Shown here one piece after another: positions 25,056 through 33,296 of a stretch of DNA of 64,000 bases; within the stretch, counting starts at the first letter, position 1; every line of letters begins with the position of its first letter. The translations under genes were made by a program, and so were the position numbers. The notes beneath the pieces are model-generated. The model worked only from the letters and a program-made list of their open reading frames with translations. It had not been told where the DNA came from and did no database searches. This DNA comes from Candidatus Rothia avicola (GTDB lineage Bacteria; Actinomycetota; Actinomycetes; Actinomycetales; Micrococcaceae). The stretch spans positions 62,001-126,000 of the forward strand of contig DXCN01000040.1 in assembly GCA_019115985.1 (NCBI GenBank), written 5' to 3'.

Positions 25056-25117
25056 GGGTCCCCCTTGAGTGGTGACAAAAAGTTTTCCTGCCTACCAGTG
25101 TACAAGGACGGGACCCA
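25055..25117 (-). promoter_or_regulatory. Hairpin sequestering the ppx ribosome-binding site
   Basis: On the minus strand the 5' arm TGGGTCCC-GT-CCTTG pairs with the 3' arm CAAGGGGGACCCA (13 bp with a 2-nt bulge, 35-nt loop). The 3' arm contains AAGGGGG and runs into the ppx ATG. No T-tract follows, arguing against a terminator for topA. Confidence 0.5.
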
Positions 25118-25129
25118 CGCTATAACCGA

Positions 25130-27970
25130 CTAATCGCCCGCTTTCTGAGCGCTGCTCTTCTTGGTCGCGGTCTTCTTGGCTGTGGTTTTCTTAGCCGTGG
25201 TTTTCTTAGCCGTGGTTTTCTTAGCCGCCGGCTTCTTGGCAGCGGTCTTGCGCTTGACCGGGCCCTTAGCTCGTTTCTCAGCGAGCAGCTCAACCGCGCG
25301 GGTATGGGTGAGGGACTCGATGGTTTCGCTGCGGGGTACCGTAATATTGGTGACGCCGTCGGTGATGTAGGGGCCGAAGCGGCCGTCCTTCACCACAATC
25401 TTCTTTTCAGAAACCGGGTCTACGCCGAGCTCAGCCAACGGGGGCTTGGCTGCACCGCGTCCGCGCTGCTTGGGCTGGGAATAAATCTCCAGGGCCTGCT
25501 CCAGGGTAATGGAGAAAATCTGGTCTTCGGTCTCCAGGGAACGGGAGTCGGTGCCCTTCTTTAGGTAGGGGCCGAAACGGCCGTTCTGGGCGGTAATTTC
25601 GGTGCCCTCGGCATCGGCACCGACCACGCGGGGCAGGGCCATAATCTTGAGGGCATCGTCCAGGGTGACGGTTGCCAGGTCCATAGACTTAAAGAGGGAG
25701 CCGGTGCGGGGCTTTTCAGCCTTAGGCTTCTTCTTGGGCTTGGGCTTGCCGTTCTTGTAGTACTCGGTGGGCTGGGCCTCCATCCAGGCGGCGATTTCTT
25801 CCTCGGTCATCTCGGGGATAACCTCGGTGACGTAGGGGCCAAAACGGCCGTCGCGGGCCACAATGGTGCGGCCGGTCGCCGGGTCAACGCCGAGTTCACG
25901 GCCGTCGTTCTTACCCATTTCCAGCAGCTCAGCAACCTTTTCCTCGGTCAGCTCATCGGGTGCCAGGTCTGCCGGTACGTTGGCGCGGACGGGGTCCTTA
26001 ACCTCCCCGGTTTCGGTATCAATCTCGCCGCCGGTCTCAAGATAGGGGCCGAACTTGCCCACGCGCAGGTTGACCCCGGGGGCGACCTCTACAGAGTTGA
26101 TCGCGCGGGCGTCGATGTCGCCCAAGTTGTCAACGATGGGCTTGAGGCCGCGTTTGTCTCCCCCACCGAAGTAGAAGTGAGACAGCCACTCGGGGCGGGC
26201 CTCTTCACCGCGGGCAATGCGGTCAAGGTCTTCTTCCATTTCGGCGGTGAACTCGTAGTCCACGTACTTGGCGAAGTGCTCTTCGAGCAGGCGAACGACC
26301 GAGAAAGCAGTCCAGGAGGGCACCAGGGAGCCGGAGCGATTGTTGACGTAGCCGCGGTCCATGATGGTTGAGATGACGGCTGCGTAGGTTGAGGGGCGGC
26401 CAATGCCAAGTTCGTCCATGGCCTTGACCAGGGAAGCCTCGGTGTAGCGGGGCGGGGGTGAGGTTTCGTGACGGGCAGCTTCGATAGCGCTGCCGCGCAG
26501 GCAGTCGCCTTCTGCCAGGTTGGGTAGACGCTTGTCGTCCTTACCGTCCTTGGCCTCGCCCTTGCCCTCTTCGCCACGCAGGGCGTCCTTGCCTTCCTCG
26601 TAGGCGGCGAGGAAGCCGCGGAAGGTAATGACGGTGCCGGACGCTGCGAACTCGGCATCCCGGCCGTCAGCCGCGGTTGCCCCCAGGCGGACGGAGGCGG
26701 TGGATCCCTTGGCGTCCGCCATCTGGGAGGCAACAGTGCGCTTCCAAATCAGCTCGTAGAGGCGGAATTCGTCGATGCTCAGCGCATTCTTGACCTCGGC
26801 AGGGGTACGGAAGGAATCCCCCGCAGGGCGGATTGCTTCGTGGGCTTCCTGGGCGTTCTTGGACTTGGAGATATAGACGCGCGGGGAGGAGGGCACGAAG
26901 TCAGCGCCGTACAGCTCCGAAGCCTGCTTACGGGCAGCCTGGGTCGCCTGGTCAGACAGGGCAACCGAGTCGGTTCGCATGTAGGTGATGTAACCGTTCT
27001 CGTAGAGGCGCTGGGCCACCTGCATGGTGGAGCGGGATGAGAAGCGGAGCTTACGGGCAGCTTCCTGCTGCAGGGTTGAGGTGGTGAAGGGGGCAGCGGG
27101 GCGGCGGGTGTAGGGCTTGGTGTCGACCGAGCGGACGGCGAAAGCGGCGGACGCCAGCGCGGCAGCCAGGGAGCTGGCGGCGGCTTCATCCAGATGGGCA
27201 ACCTTGCCGCGGGCGCTGGTCTTGAGGGTGCCGTCGTCGGCGAAGTCCTTGCCGGTAACTACGCGGGCACCGTCAACGGCGGAGAGCTTGGCGGTGAAGG
27301 ATTCGGAGGCAGAGGTGGTGAAGGTACCGGTGAGGTCCCAGTAGGTGGCTGAGCGGAAGGCCATGCGTTCGCGTTCGCGCTCTACGACCAGGCGGGTTGC
27401 CACAGACTGCACGCGGCCGGCTGAAAGGCCGCGGGAGACCTTGCGCCAGAGGACCGGTGAAAGCTCGTAACCGTAGATACGGTCGAGCACGCGGCGGGTT
27501 TCCTGGGCGTCCACCAGGTTGTTATCGATGTCGCGCAGTTCGTTGAAGCCGCGCTGGATCGCTTCTTTGGTGATTTCGGGGAAGGTCAGACGGTAGACGG
27601 GCACCTTGGGCTTGAGCACCTGCAGCAGGTGCCAGGCGATAGCTTCACCTTCGCGGTCACCATCGGTTGCCAGATAGAGGGCATCGGACTCTTTGAGCAA
27701 GCGCTTGAGCTCGGTGACCTTCTTTTTCTTATCGGGGTTGACCACGTAGTAGGGCTCGAAGCCTTCTTCGACGTTGACCGCAAACTTGCCGACGGGGCTC
27801 TTTTTGAGCTCATCGGGCAGCTCAGAGGGCTGGGGAAGGTCGCGAATATGCCCCATGGAGGATTCAACGATGAAGGCATCGCCCAGGTACCCACTGATGG
27901 TTTTCACCTTCGAGGGGGATTCCACGATCAGCAGTGACTTGCCGTGCTCGGTGGTTGCCTGAGTGGGCAC
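25130..27970 (-). CDS. topA: DNA topoisomerase I
   Basis: A type IA topoisomerase relaxing negative supercoils. The N-terminal TOPRIM domain has VESPSKVKTI and the metal site DGDREGEAIAW. The catalytic tyrosine is in YITYMRTDSV. The C-terminal region carries four GRFGPY-type Topo_C repeats and a lysine/alanine tail. As usual for actinobacteria there are no zinc-finger cysteine clusters. A GTG at 27970, 6 nt after AAGGAG, is preferred to the track start at 28012, giving 946 residues. Confidence 0.95.
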   Translation of the reverse strand: MPTQATTEHGKSLLIVESPSKVKTISGYLGDAFIVESSMGHIRDLPQPSELPDELKKSPVGKFAVNVEEGFEPYYVVNPDKKKKVTELKRLLKESDALYLATDGDREGEAIAWHLLQVLKPKVPVYRLTFPEITKEAIQRGFNELRDIDNNLVDAQETRRVLDRIYGYELSPVLWRKVSRGLSAGRVQSVATRLVVERERERMAFRSATYWDLTGTFTTSASESFTAKLSAVDGARVVTGKDFADDGTLKTSARGKVAHLDEAAASSLAAALASAAFAVRSVDTKPYTRRPAAPFTTSTLQQEAARKLRFSSRSTMQVAQRLYENGYITYMRTDSVALSDQATQAARKQASELYGADFVPSSPRVYISKSKNAQEAHEAIRPAGDSFRTPAEVKNALSIDEFRLYELIWKRTVASQMADAKGSTASVRLGATAADGRDAEFAASGTVITFRGFLAAYEEGKDALRGEEGKGEAKDGKDDKRLPNLAEGDCLRGSAIEAARHETSPPPRYTEASLVKAMDELGIGRPSTYAAVISTIMDRGYVNNRSGSLVPSWTAFSVVRLLEEHFAKYVDYEFTAEMEEDLDRIARGEEARPEWLSHFYFGGGDKRGLKPIVDNLGDIDARAINSVEVAPGVNLRVGKFGPYLETGGEIDTETGEVKDPVRANVPADLAPDELTEEKVAELLEMGKNDGRELGVDPATGRTIVARDGRFGPYVTEVIPEMTEEEIAAWMEAQPTEYYKNGKPKPKKKPKAEKPRTGSLFKSMDLATVTLDDALKIMALPRVVGADAEGTEITAQNGRFGPYLKKGTDSRSLETEDQIFSITLEQALEIYSQPKQRGRGAAKPPLAELGVDPVSEKKIVVKDGRFGPYITDGVTNITVPRSETIESLTHTRAVELLAEKRAKGPVKRKTAAKKPAAKKTTAKKTTAKKTTAKKTATKKSSAQKAGD
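25182..25226 (-). repeat. Tandem 15-bp coding repeat in the topA tail
   Basis: Three exact copies of gtggttttcttagcc encode AKKTT repeats in the basic C-terminal tail of topoisomerase I. Such repeats can expand or contract by slippage, changing tail length without loss of frame. Confidence 0.8.
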
Positions 27971-28094
27971 TGAGGGCTCCTTGGGGTCGGTTTTCGTGTG
28001 TATGCACAACAATAGCTGACTTACGGGGCTTCGTGTCTACTTAGACCGATGTGACCTTAGAGGACGGGTGTGTGGGGCCAGCGCCGGTGCTGCC

Positions 28095-28126
28095 CCTAGC
28101 CCCTTAAAGCCCTAGCCCCTTAAAGC
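28095..28126. repeat. 16-bp perfect tandem duplication at a gene end
   Basis: cctagccccttaaagc occurs twice in a row; the second copy includes the stop codon of the FMN-binding protein gene. Confidence 0.7.
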
Positions 28127-28539
28127 TCGTCGGCGGGTTCTACCCCGATTTCGAACTCGCGCCCGCTGACGCTCACCGGCTCTATCTCAACCCAGTTGGT
28201 CTTGTAGGTCGGCGAGTAGGTGCGCAGGCCCAGGGCTTCGACCGCATCGAGGTCGGCTTCGCTGGTGAGCCAGTGGGCGTTGCCGTGCACGACCACGGAG
28301 CGGGCAGTACCGTCGATGACCTCGTCAATTTCGAAGGCGGCCTTGCGGCTGATGACGACTTCTGAGAGCTTCTGGCCAGCTGCAGTGCGGAAGTAGATTT
28401 TCTTCTCGTGCGCCACAAAGTTGACGGGGTAGATATCTACCTCCCCGCCCACAGCCAAGGCCAGACGGCCGAACTCGTGGGCAGCTAGCAGCTCCCAGCA
28501 GCGGTCTTCGGTCAGGGTTTTAATAGGATTCTCTACCAT
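28120..28539 (-). CDS. Pyridoxamine 5'-phosphate oxidase-like FMN-binding protein
   Basis: A 139-residue single-domain split-barrel protein of the PNPOx-like superfamily (CWELLAAHEFGRLALAVGGEVDIYPVNFV..., then IYFRTAAGQKL). Such proteins bind FMN or F420 and reduce small molecules or act as haem-binding proteins; the reaction here is unknown. A paralogue with the same pattern lies at 32759-33208. The ATG has a TAGACT -10 hexamer 6 nt upstream. Confidence 0.82.
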   Translation of the reverse strand: MVENPIKTLTEDRCWELLAAHEFGRLALAVGGEVDIYPVNFVAHEKKIYFRTAAGQKLSEVVISRKAAFEIDEVIDGTARSVVVHGNAHWLTSEADLDAVEALGLRTYSPTYKTNWVEIEPVSVSGREFEIGVEPADEL

Positions 28540-28551
28540 GACCCCAGTCTA
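28540..28551 (-). promoter_or_regulatory. Leaderless -10 element of the FMN-binding protein gene
   Basis: TAGACT (28546-28551, minus strand), 6-nt spacer GGGGTC, then ATG at 28539. The hexamer overlaps the stop codon of the upstream methyltransferase gene. Confidence 0.5.
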
Positions 28552-30192
28552 ATCCCCCTGGTCAATCCGCAAAAAGCCCTTTTCGAGCAGTTCGCGCATG
28601 TTACTGATTAATACATGTCTGGGTTCTTCGGTCTCCCAGCCCAGCAGGGCAGCTAGGGCACCAGCAATTTGGCCGGCAGTCAGGTCCCCGTCACAGGCAG
28701 AGACAAAGCCGGATGTCTCTGTAGTTTCTAGGATGGTGCGGCGCAGCCCGGCACCTGCACGCAGCAGAATCACGGAGGGGTGCTCGGAGCCGGGGGTGGC
28801 GTGACGTTCTTCGGTCACGTCCCCGGCAACGACCAGGTGCTTCTCTAGCAGGTCAGCATCATTCAGGGCCGTGACCTGATCAAAGTGCTCCACAGCCTCG
28901 GTGATAAAGGGGGCGATGGGCTGCTGGATGGGGTAGGTGATTTCTTCGAAGCGGTGCAGCCTCTCCCCTGCGGAAACCGGGTTCGGCTTACGTAGCCAAA
29001 TCATGCCAAACCCGATGGAACCAATGCCCCGGGAGGCGAAGTCACGCAGGTAGGCGGTGTAGGCGGCTTCAAAATGGGCGGGGTCGCGGTTTTCGCTGGC
29101 GTCCCGCAGCCAGGTTTCGGCATACTGTTCAGGTTCAAGAACCTCGCGCTGGATGAACCAGGCTTCGGTCTCCTCCCCAACCCAGGTGCGGGGGCGGTCT
29201 GCCCAGTCGGCGGGGCCGTCCTGCCCGTCAACGGGGATTTCCCAGTTACCCAGCATCTGGGCGCGCCCGCCGGGGGCAAGCACGGTGGGTAGCTGCTGCA
29301 CCAGGGTTGAGACGATACCGTCCCCTGCCATGCCACCATCGCGGTAGGTGAACTGGTCCTCGGGGCTCTCGTGCTCGCTACGCGGGGTGATCACAAAGGG
29401 CGGGTTAGATACCACCAGGTTGAAGGTTTCACCGGCGACAGGTTCAAGCAGGGAACCTAAGCGCAGGCTCACGCGCTCTTCGAGGTTGGCCGCATCAAGG
29501 TTCAGGGCGGACGCGTTAAGCAGCAGGTTGAAGCGGGTAAAGGCCAGGGCGCGCTCGGAGATATCGGTAGCGGTCACGTGGCGGGTGTGGGCCAGCAGGT
29601 GGAAGACCTGGATGCCGCAGCCGGTGCCCAGATCGAGGGCCCGGTCTACAGGGGTTCGCTCGGTGAGCTGGGCCAGGGTCAGGGAGGCTTGGCCGATACC
29701 CAGCACATGGTCCTTGCGCAGGACGCCGGGGCGCTGGTGGGCGCCCAAATCGCTGGCTACAAAGAGTTCGGTTCCATCGTCTGCGGCGTGCGGCCGCAGG
29801 TCTACGGCGGCCTGCACCAGGCCGTCCTCGGTGGGCTCCGCCAACCCCAGATCCAGCAGCAGGTCCAGGCTACCTGCCCCCAGGGCGTCCTCAAGGTCCC
29901 CACCGGGCAGGGCGGTGCCAAAGAGGAAGAAGCGCACCAGCTGGGCCAGGTTCCGCTGGGCGGTGGTAAAGGTTTCTGATGTAGCCTCCTGCCCCAGAAT
30001 CTGGCTCACCCGGTAAAGGCCGGGCACCACCTGGTCGCGGGTCATGGCCTCAAAAGCGCGGGACCCCAGTAGCTCCTCGATACCGTCGTAGGTGTAGTTG
30101 AGCTCGGTCAGGGCGGTGTGCAGGCGGGTGAGGGCGGCGGTATCGGCGCTGACGGGGGCACCGGGAACACGGGAAAAATCAGAAGTCATCAC
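28549..30192 (-). CDS. Class I SAM-dependent methyltransferase with NPPF motif
   Basis: A 547-residue protein with an N-terminal helical region, a central Rossmann methyltransferase domain (LDLGTGCGIQVFHLL near residue 190, then VVSNPPFVI) and a C-terminal winged-helix-like region. The NPPF motif is used by enzymes that methylate amide or exocyclic nitrogens, such as PrmC or RlmG-type RNA methyltransferases. The substrate is not certain. The first codons are GTG ATG; either could be the start. It is divergent from the thiamine-binding gene over a gap of about 40 bp. Confidence 0.82.
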   Translation of the reverse strand: MMTSDFSRVPGAPVSADTAALTRLHTALTELNYTYDGIEELLGSRAFEAMTRDQVVPGLYRVSQILGQEATSETFTTAQRNLAQLVRFFLFGTALPGGDLEDALGAGSLDLLLDLGLAEPTEDGLVQAAVDLRPHAADDGTELFVASDLGAHQRPGVLRKDHVLGIGQASLTLAQLTERTPVDRALDLGTGCGIQVFHLLAHTRHVTATDISERALAFTRFNLLLNASALNLDAANLEERVSLRLGSLLEPVAGETFNLVVSNPPFVITPRSEHESPEDQFTYRDGGMAGDGIVSTLVQQLPTVLAPGGRAQMLGNWEIPVDGQDGPADWADRPRTWVGEETEAWFIQREVLEPEQYAETWLRDASENRDPAHFEAAYTAYLRDFASRGIGSIGFGMIWLRKPNPVSAGERLHRFEEITYPIQQPIAPFITEAVEHFDQVTALNDADLLEKHLVVAGDVTEERHATPGSEHPSVILLRAGAGLRRTILETTETSGFVSACDGDLTAGQIAGALAALLGWETEEPRHVLISNMRELLEKGFLRIDQGD

Positions 30193-30217
30193 GCTCTCTA
30201 TTTAACCGTATGAGCGG

Positions 30218-30229
30218 TAGGGTAGAGAC
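30218..30229 (+). promoter_or_regulatory. Leaderless -10 element of the thiamine-binding gene
   Basis: TAGGGT (30218-30223), 6-nt spacer, ATG at 30230. Confidence 0.5.
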
Positions 30230-30547
30230 ATGTTATTTGCATTCTCCGTAGCCCCCACCGGCGGCGGCGACCCGTCCGGGTCCGTGCACGACGCCGTTGC
30301 AGAAGCCGTCCAGATTGTCCGCGATTCGGGCCTGCCCCACCGCACCGACGCCATGTTTACCACCATCGAAGGTGACTGGGACGAGTGCATGGCCGTCATC
30401 AAAGCCGCCACCGAAGCAGTTGGCAAATACGGCAACCGCATCTCCCTGGTGCTCAAAGCCGATATCCGCCCAGGCTACGACTCCGGTGAGCTTACCGGCA
30501 AACTAGAGCGGCTAGAAGAAGCCATCACCCGCAAGGCTGAAGCCTAG
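30230..30547 (+). CDS. Thiamine-binding (YqgV/MTH1187-type) protein
   Basis: A 105-residue ferredoxin-like-fold protein of the PF01910 family, whose members bind hydroxymethyl-thiamine-type ligands in the cytosol. The pattern FSVAPTGGG at the N-terminus and the central HRTDAMFTTIEGDWDECM are typical. Its TAG stop overlaps the GTG start of the next gene by one base, so the two are coupled. Confidence 0.85.
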   Translation: MLFAFSVAPTGGGDPSGSVHDAVAEAVQIVRDSGLPHRTDAMFTTIEGDWDECMAVIKAATEAVGKYGNRISLVLKADIRPGYDSGELTGKLERLEEAITRKAEA

Positions 30548-30987
30548 TGCGTATCTGGTCTGTGCACCCCTCCTTGCTCGATGCCAAAGGCCTCGTAGCC
30601 TGCTGGCGGGAAACCCTGCTTGCCCAGAAAGTTCTTCAGGGACTCACCAAGGGCTACACCAACCACCCCCAACTCGACCGTTTTAAGGCCTCCAGCGATT
30701 CTTTGGCCTACATCTGCACCTACCTGCACGGGCTAGCTGACGAAGCTGACGGGCGGGGCTATAGCTTCAATCGGGGTTTGCTGGTGCTCCCCGCTCAACC
30801 GGAGTTATCACCGCTGCCGGTTACCGACGGTCAGCTGGACTACGAAATATCATTTTTGGCAGAAAAAGTAAAAACCCGCTCTCCTCAGTGGTATGACGAG
30901 CATTTCTCCACGTCACCGGCTAAAGTGACCCACCCCCTCTTCACTATCGTGCCGGGTGGGGTCGAGAGCTGGGAAAAGATTAAATAA
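30547..30987 (+). CDS. Pyrimidine dimer DNA glycosylase-like protein
   Basis: A 146-residue protein matching the pyrimidine-dimer DNA glycosylase/endonuclease V family. The N-terminus MRIWSVHPSLLDAKGLVACWRE contains the typical start and the glutamate region, with HPQLDRF following. T4 endonuclease V-type enzymes cut at UV-induced dimers and need the N-terminal amine. The GTG start overlaps the preceding stop. Pairing with a thiamine-binding gene is odd and functionally unexplained. Confidence 0.8.
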   Translation: MRIWSVHPSLLDAKGLVACWRETLLAQKVLQGLTKGYTNHPQLDRFKASSDSLAYICTYLHGLADEADGRGYSFNRGLLVLPAQPELSPLPVTDGQLDYEISFLAEKVKTRSPQWYDEHFSTSPAKVTHPLFTIVPGGVESWEKIK

Positions 30988-31019
30988 TAATCAAGGTGAT
31001 TTTTTCTAGGGGTCTGGGA

Positions 31020-31031
31020 TATATTTACTTT
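31020..31031 (+). promoter_or_regulatory. Leaderless -10 element of a 46-aa gene
   Basis: TATATT (31020-31025), 6-nt spacer, ATG at 31032. Confidence 0.45.
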
Positions 31032-31172
31032 ATGGCTAATGCAGAAAAAATTGCCGAACTGGAAAAGTCCATTGCTGACTGGAAGGAAAAGGCCGCTAAC
31101 GGTGGCCCGGCCTTCATCGCAGAGATTATCGAGAAGCTTGAGGCCGAACTGGCCGTAGAGCAGAACTCCTAA
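31032..31172 (+). CDS. Small helical hypothetical protein, 46 aa
   Basis: This gene is too short for the ORF track: MANAEKIAELEKSIADWKEK... to a TAA at 31172. It is highly charged and should form two amphipathic helices around a Gly-Gly-Pro turn. A clean TATATT hexamer exactly 6 nt before the ATG and a terminator about 75 nt after the stop mark it as its own transcription unit. The function is unknown. Confidence 0.6.
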   Translation: MANAEKIAELEKSIADWKEKAANGGPAFIAEIIEKLEAELAVEQNS

Positions 31173-31248
31173 AGATTTTTCCCTTCGGTATCACCACACC
31201 AGTTCAACCGTTATCCAGGGGCGCGCAAGCGCACATACTTTAGAGAGA

Positions 31249-31282
31249 AATACCTCCCGCATATCGCGCTGCGGGAGGTATT
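31249..31282. terminator. Bidirectional terminator between convergent genes
   Basis: AATACCTCCCGCA-N8-TGCGGGAGGTATT, a 13-bp perfect stem between the 46-aa gene and the convergent GyrI-like gene. Confidence 0.7.
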
Positions 31283-31293
31283 GTATTGTCTCT

Positions 31294-31827
31294 TTAGGCG
31301 GCCTGCGGGCTCGTTACGGCCTGCCAGAGATACATACGGTAGTTCTCGTCGGTAATTTCACCGGGCCCGTACACTTCTAGGCAGACGCCGGTAGGTTCCA
31401 GCCCCTTCGAGGGGATAAAGGTGCTGGCCAGGTGGTTGAAGCCTGCCTTGATATGGGCAGGGGGGACGCCCGGGGTAATGGCCCCCTGCACCAGGACGGT
31501 AGCGTACATAGCGGCCGGTACCATCACGCCGGTCAGCCCCAGGGCTGCAACATCCTTGATACCGCCGGGCACAATGAAACCCGCCGTGTAAGTAAAACCG
31601 GTATCGTCGGCGTCCGGCATGACGACACCCACCTTCTGCAACTTTTCTACCGCGGCCAGACGCTGGGCGGCCAGGTCGCTCTCGCCCGATTCAAGCGTGC
31701 TATAAAGGCGCTCCCACCAGGAGCCGAAGTCACTCTCTTCGGTCGCCGGGTCGGTGACGCCGGCGACCATAAAGGTGCCGTACTCAATCAGGGCTGTCTC
31801 AAAAGCCGGGGTTTTCTGCTCACTCAT
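31294..31827 (-). CDS. GyrI-like/AraC effector-binding domain protein
   Basis: About 177 residues from the ATG at 31827. The pattern [38 protein letters not shown] and CLEVYGP follows the SOUL/GyrI-like small-molecule-binding fold. It has no DNA-binding domain. The track start at 31884 lies inside trhO; the ATG overlaps the trhO stop in an ATGA arrangement, showing coupling. Confidence 0.72.
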   Translation of the reverse strand: MSEQKTPAFETALIEYGTFMVAGVTDPATEESDFGSWWERLYSTLESGESDLAAQRLAAVEKLQKVGVVMPDADDTGFTYTAGFIVPGGIKDVAALGLTGVMVPAAMYATVLVQGAITPGVPPAHIKAGFNHLASTFIPSKGLEPTGVCLEVYGPGEITDENYRMYLWQAVTSPQAA

Positions 31828-32708
31828 GCTGACGCTGCCGCAGCCTCGTGCTCGGCTTCTGCTTTGACCTGGCAGTCGGGGCACAGGAGCACCAGGTCAC
31901 GCACGCCATCCACATCGAGGTTGACGAAGGTGTTGGCCTTAGCGCCGCAGTGTTCGCACTCGCCGATTGTGACGGTGTCGGGTGAGAAGTTCATGTGCTG
32001 GCGCTTATCGAAGATGTAGAGTGAGCCCTCCCAGAGGCCAGAATCACCGTACTTTTCGCCGTAGCGCACGATGCCGCCGTCGATCTGGTAAATCTCTTTG
32101 AAGCCGCGGTTCTTCATCAGAGCCGAAAGAATTTCGCATCGGATACCGCCGGTGCAGTAGGTGATGACGGGCTTGTCTTTGAGGTCATCGTACTTACCCG
32201 ATTCGATTTCTTGAATGAAATCGTGGGTGGTGCGCACATCGGGCACAATGGCGTTCTTGAACTTGCCGATTTTGGCTTCGAAGGCGTTGCGGCCGTCGAA
32301 GAAGACGACCTCGTCGCCGCGCTCTTCAACTAGCTTGTTCACTTCTTCAGGCTTCAGGTGCACGCCGCCGCCCACCACACCGTTTTCATCGACGATAAGT
32401 TCATCGGGGGTACCGAAGGCAACGATTTCGTCGCGAGCTTTGACAGAAAGGCGGGGAAAGTCGCTAGCACTACCGTCGGACCACTTAAGTTCAAGCTTTT
32501 CGAAGCCCGGGTACTGGCGGGTAGTCTTACCGTACTGTTTCAGGGCGTTGATGTCACCGCCCAGGGTACCGTTGATGCCGTGCTTAGAAATCAGGATGCG
32601 GCCGGTCAGGCCCAGCTTCTCGCAGAGGGCACGCTGCCACAGCATCACGGCCTTGGGGTCGGTCACAGGGGCAAAGCAGTAGTAGAGGATAATTTTTTCT
32701 TGAGACAC
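31824..32708 (-). CDS. trhO: tRNA uridine(34) hydroxylase, rhodanese-like
   Basis: A 294-residue YceA/TrhO protein that hydroxylates wobble uridine in tRNA. It has an N-terminal ferredoxin-like domain, a rhodanese domain with the catalytic cysteine in [11 protein letters not shown], and a C-terminal cysteine cluster ([12 protein letters not shown], then CPDC). The GTG start has TAAAAT 6 nt upstream, so it is probably leaderless. Confidence 0.93.
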   Translation of the reverse strand: MSQEKIILYYCFAPVTDPKAVMLWQRALCEKLGLTGRILISKHGINGTLGGDINALKQYGKTTRQYPGFEKLELKWSDGSASDFPRLSVKARDEIVAFGTPDELIVDENGVVGGGVHLKPEEVNKLVEERGDEVVFFDGRNAFEAKIGKFKNAIVPDVRTTHDFIQEIESGKYDDLKDKPVITYCTGGIRCEILSALMKNRGFKEIYQIDGGIVRYGEKYGDSGLWEGSLYIFDKRQHMNFSPDTVTIGECEHCGAKANTFVNLDVDGVRDLVLLCPDCQVKAEAEHEAAAASA

Positions 32709-32720
32709 ACCCCTATTTTA
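32709..32720 (-). promoter_or_regulatory. Leaderless -10 element of trhO
   Basis: TAAAAT (32715-32720, minus strand), 6-nt spacer AGGGGT, GTG at 32708. Confidence 0.5.
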
Positions 32721-32758
32721 GACCTTATGCCCCTCGGTGGGGGCGGCGACTGGCGCTC

Positions 32759-33208
32759 CTAGCCCAGGCGGAAGCGGCGTCCGGTCATTTTCTGCGGGGT
32801 CAGCTCCACAAACTCCAGCTTCTCGGTATCGAGCCAGGGCTCAAGGTTGAGCTTGCCAACGTAGTCAATTTCGCGGGTTTCGGTCAGCAGGCGGGCGGTG
32901 GCAAAGACATTGACCGAGTAGGCGTGGCTGCCCTCGGCCCGATCGAACTGCACGGTCACTTTCTCGTTCATCAAAAGCTGGGTGAGCTTGCTACCGGAGG
33001 CGGTTCGGAAGAAAATGCGAACCCCGTCGGTCACAATGTTGAGCGGGGTGATGTGCACGTAACCGTCCTCGCCTACCGTCCCCAGACGGGCAAACCGGGT
33101 GCCCTCGATCAGCTCCCACATCTGCTCTTCGGTGAGGACCGTGACCACAGGCTCCTGCTCGGTGACCTTCTTACCCTGAATGTTCATTGGAATACTCATA
33201 GACCCCAT
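32759..33208 (-). CDS. Pyridoxamine 5'-phosphate oxidase-like FMN-binding protein (second copy)
   Basis: About 149 residues from the ATG at 33208, preceded by AGAGGTG. It shares the pattern of the 28120-28539 protein: MWELIEGTRFARLGTVGEDGYVHITPLNIV, then IFFRTASGSKL. The track start at 33436 runs over the divergent helicase promoter and should be ignored. The reaction is unknown. Confidence 0.82.
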   Translation of the reverse strand: MGSMSIPMNIQGKKVTEQEPVVTVLTEEQMWELIEGTRFARLGTVGEDGYVHITPLNIVTDGVRIFFRTASGSKLTQLLMNEKVTVQFDRAEGSHAYSVNVFATARLLTETREIDYVGKLNLEPWLDTEKLEFVELTPQKMTGRRFRLG

Positions 33209-33284
33209 TATCCCACCTCTTATAGTGCAGGTCACAGATAACCGGGGCAGAAAGAGCAAATATTTACGCGCACTCTGGCGGTGC

Positions 33285-33296
33285 CATAATAGACGG
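33285..33296 (+). promoter_or_regulatory. Leaderless -10 element that fixes the helicase start
   Basis: CATAAT (33285-33290), 6-nt spacer, GTG at 33297. The same hexamer and spacing precede the polymerase gene at 39814. Confidence 0.5.

Noticed and set aside
29348-30016. 222-residue plus-strand ORF inside the methyltransferase gene
   Set aside because: Ser/Arg-rich composition without domain, opposite a real gene.
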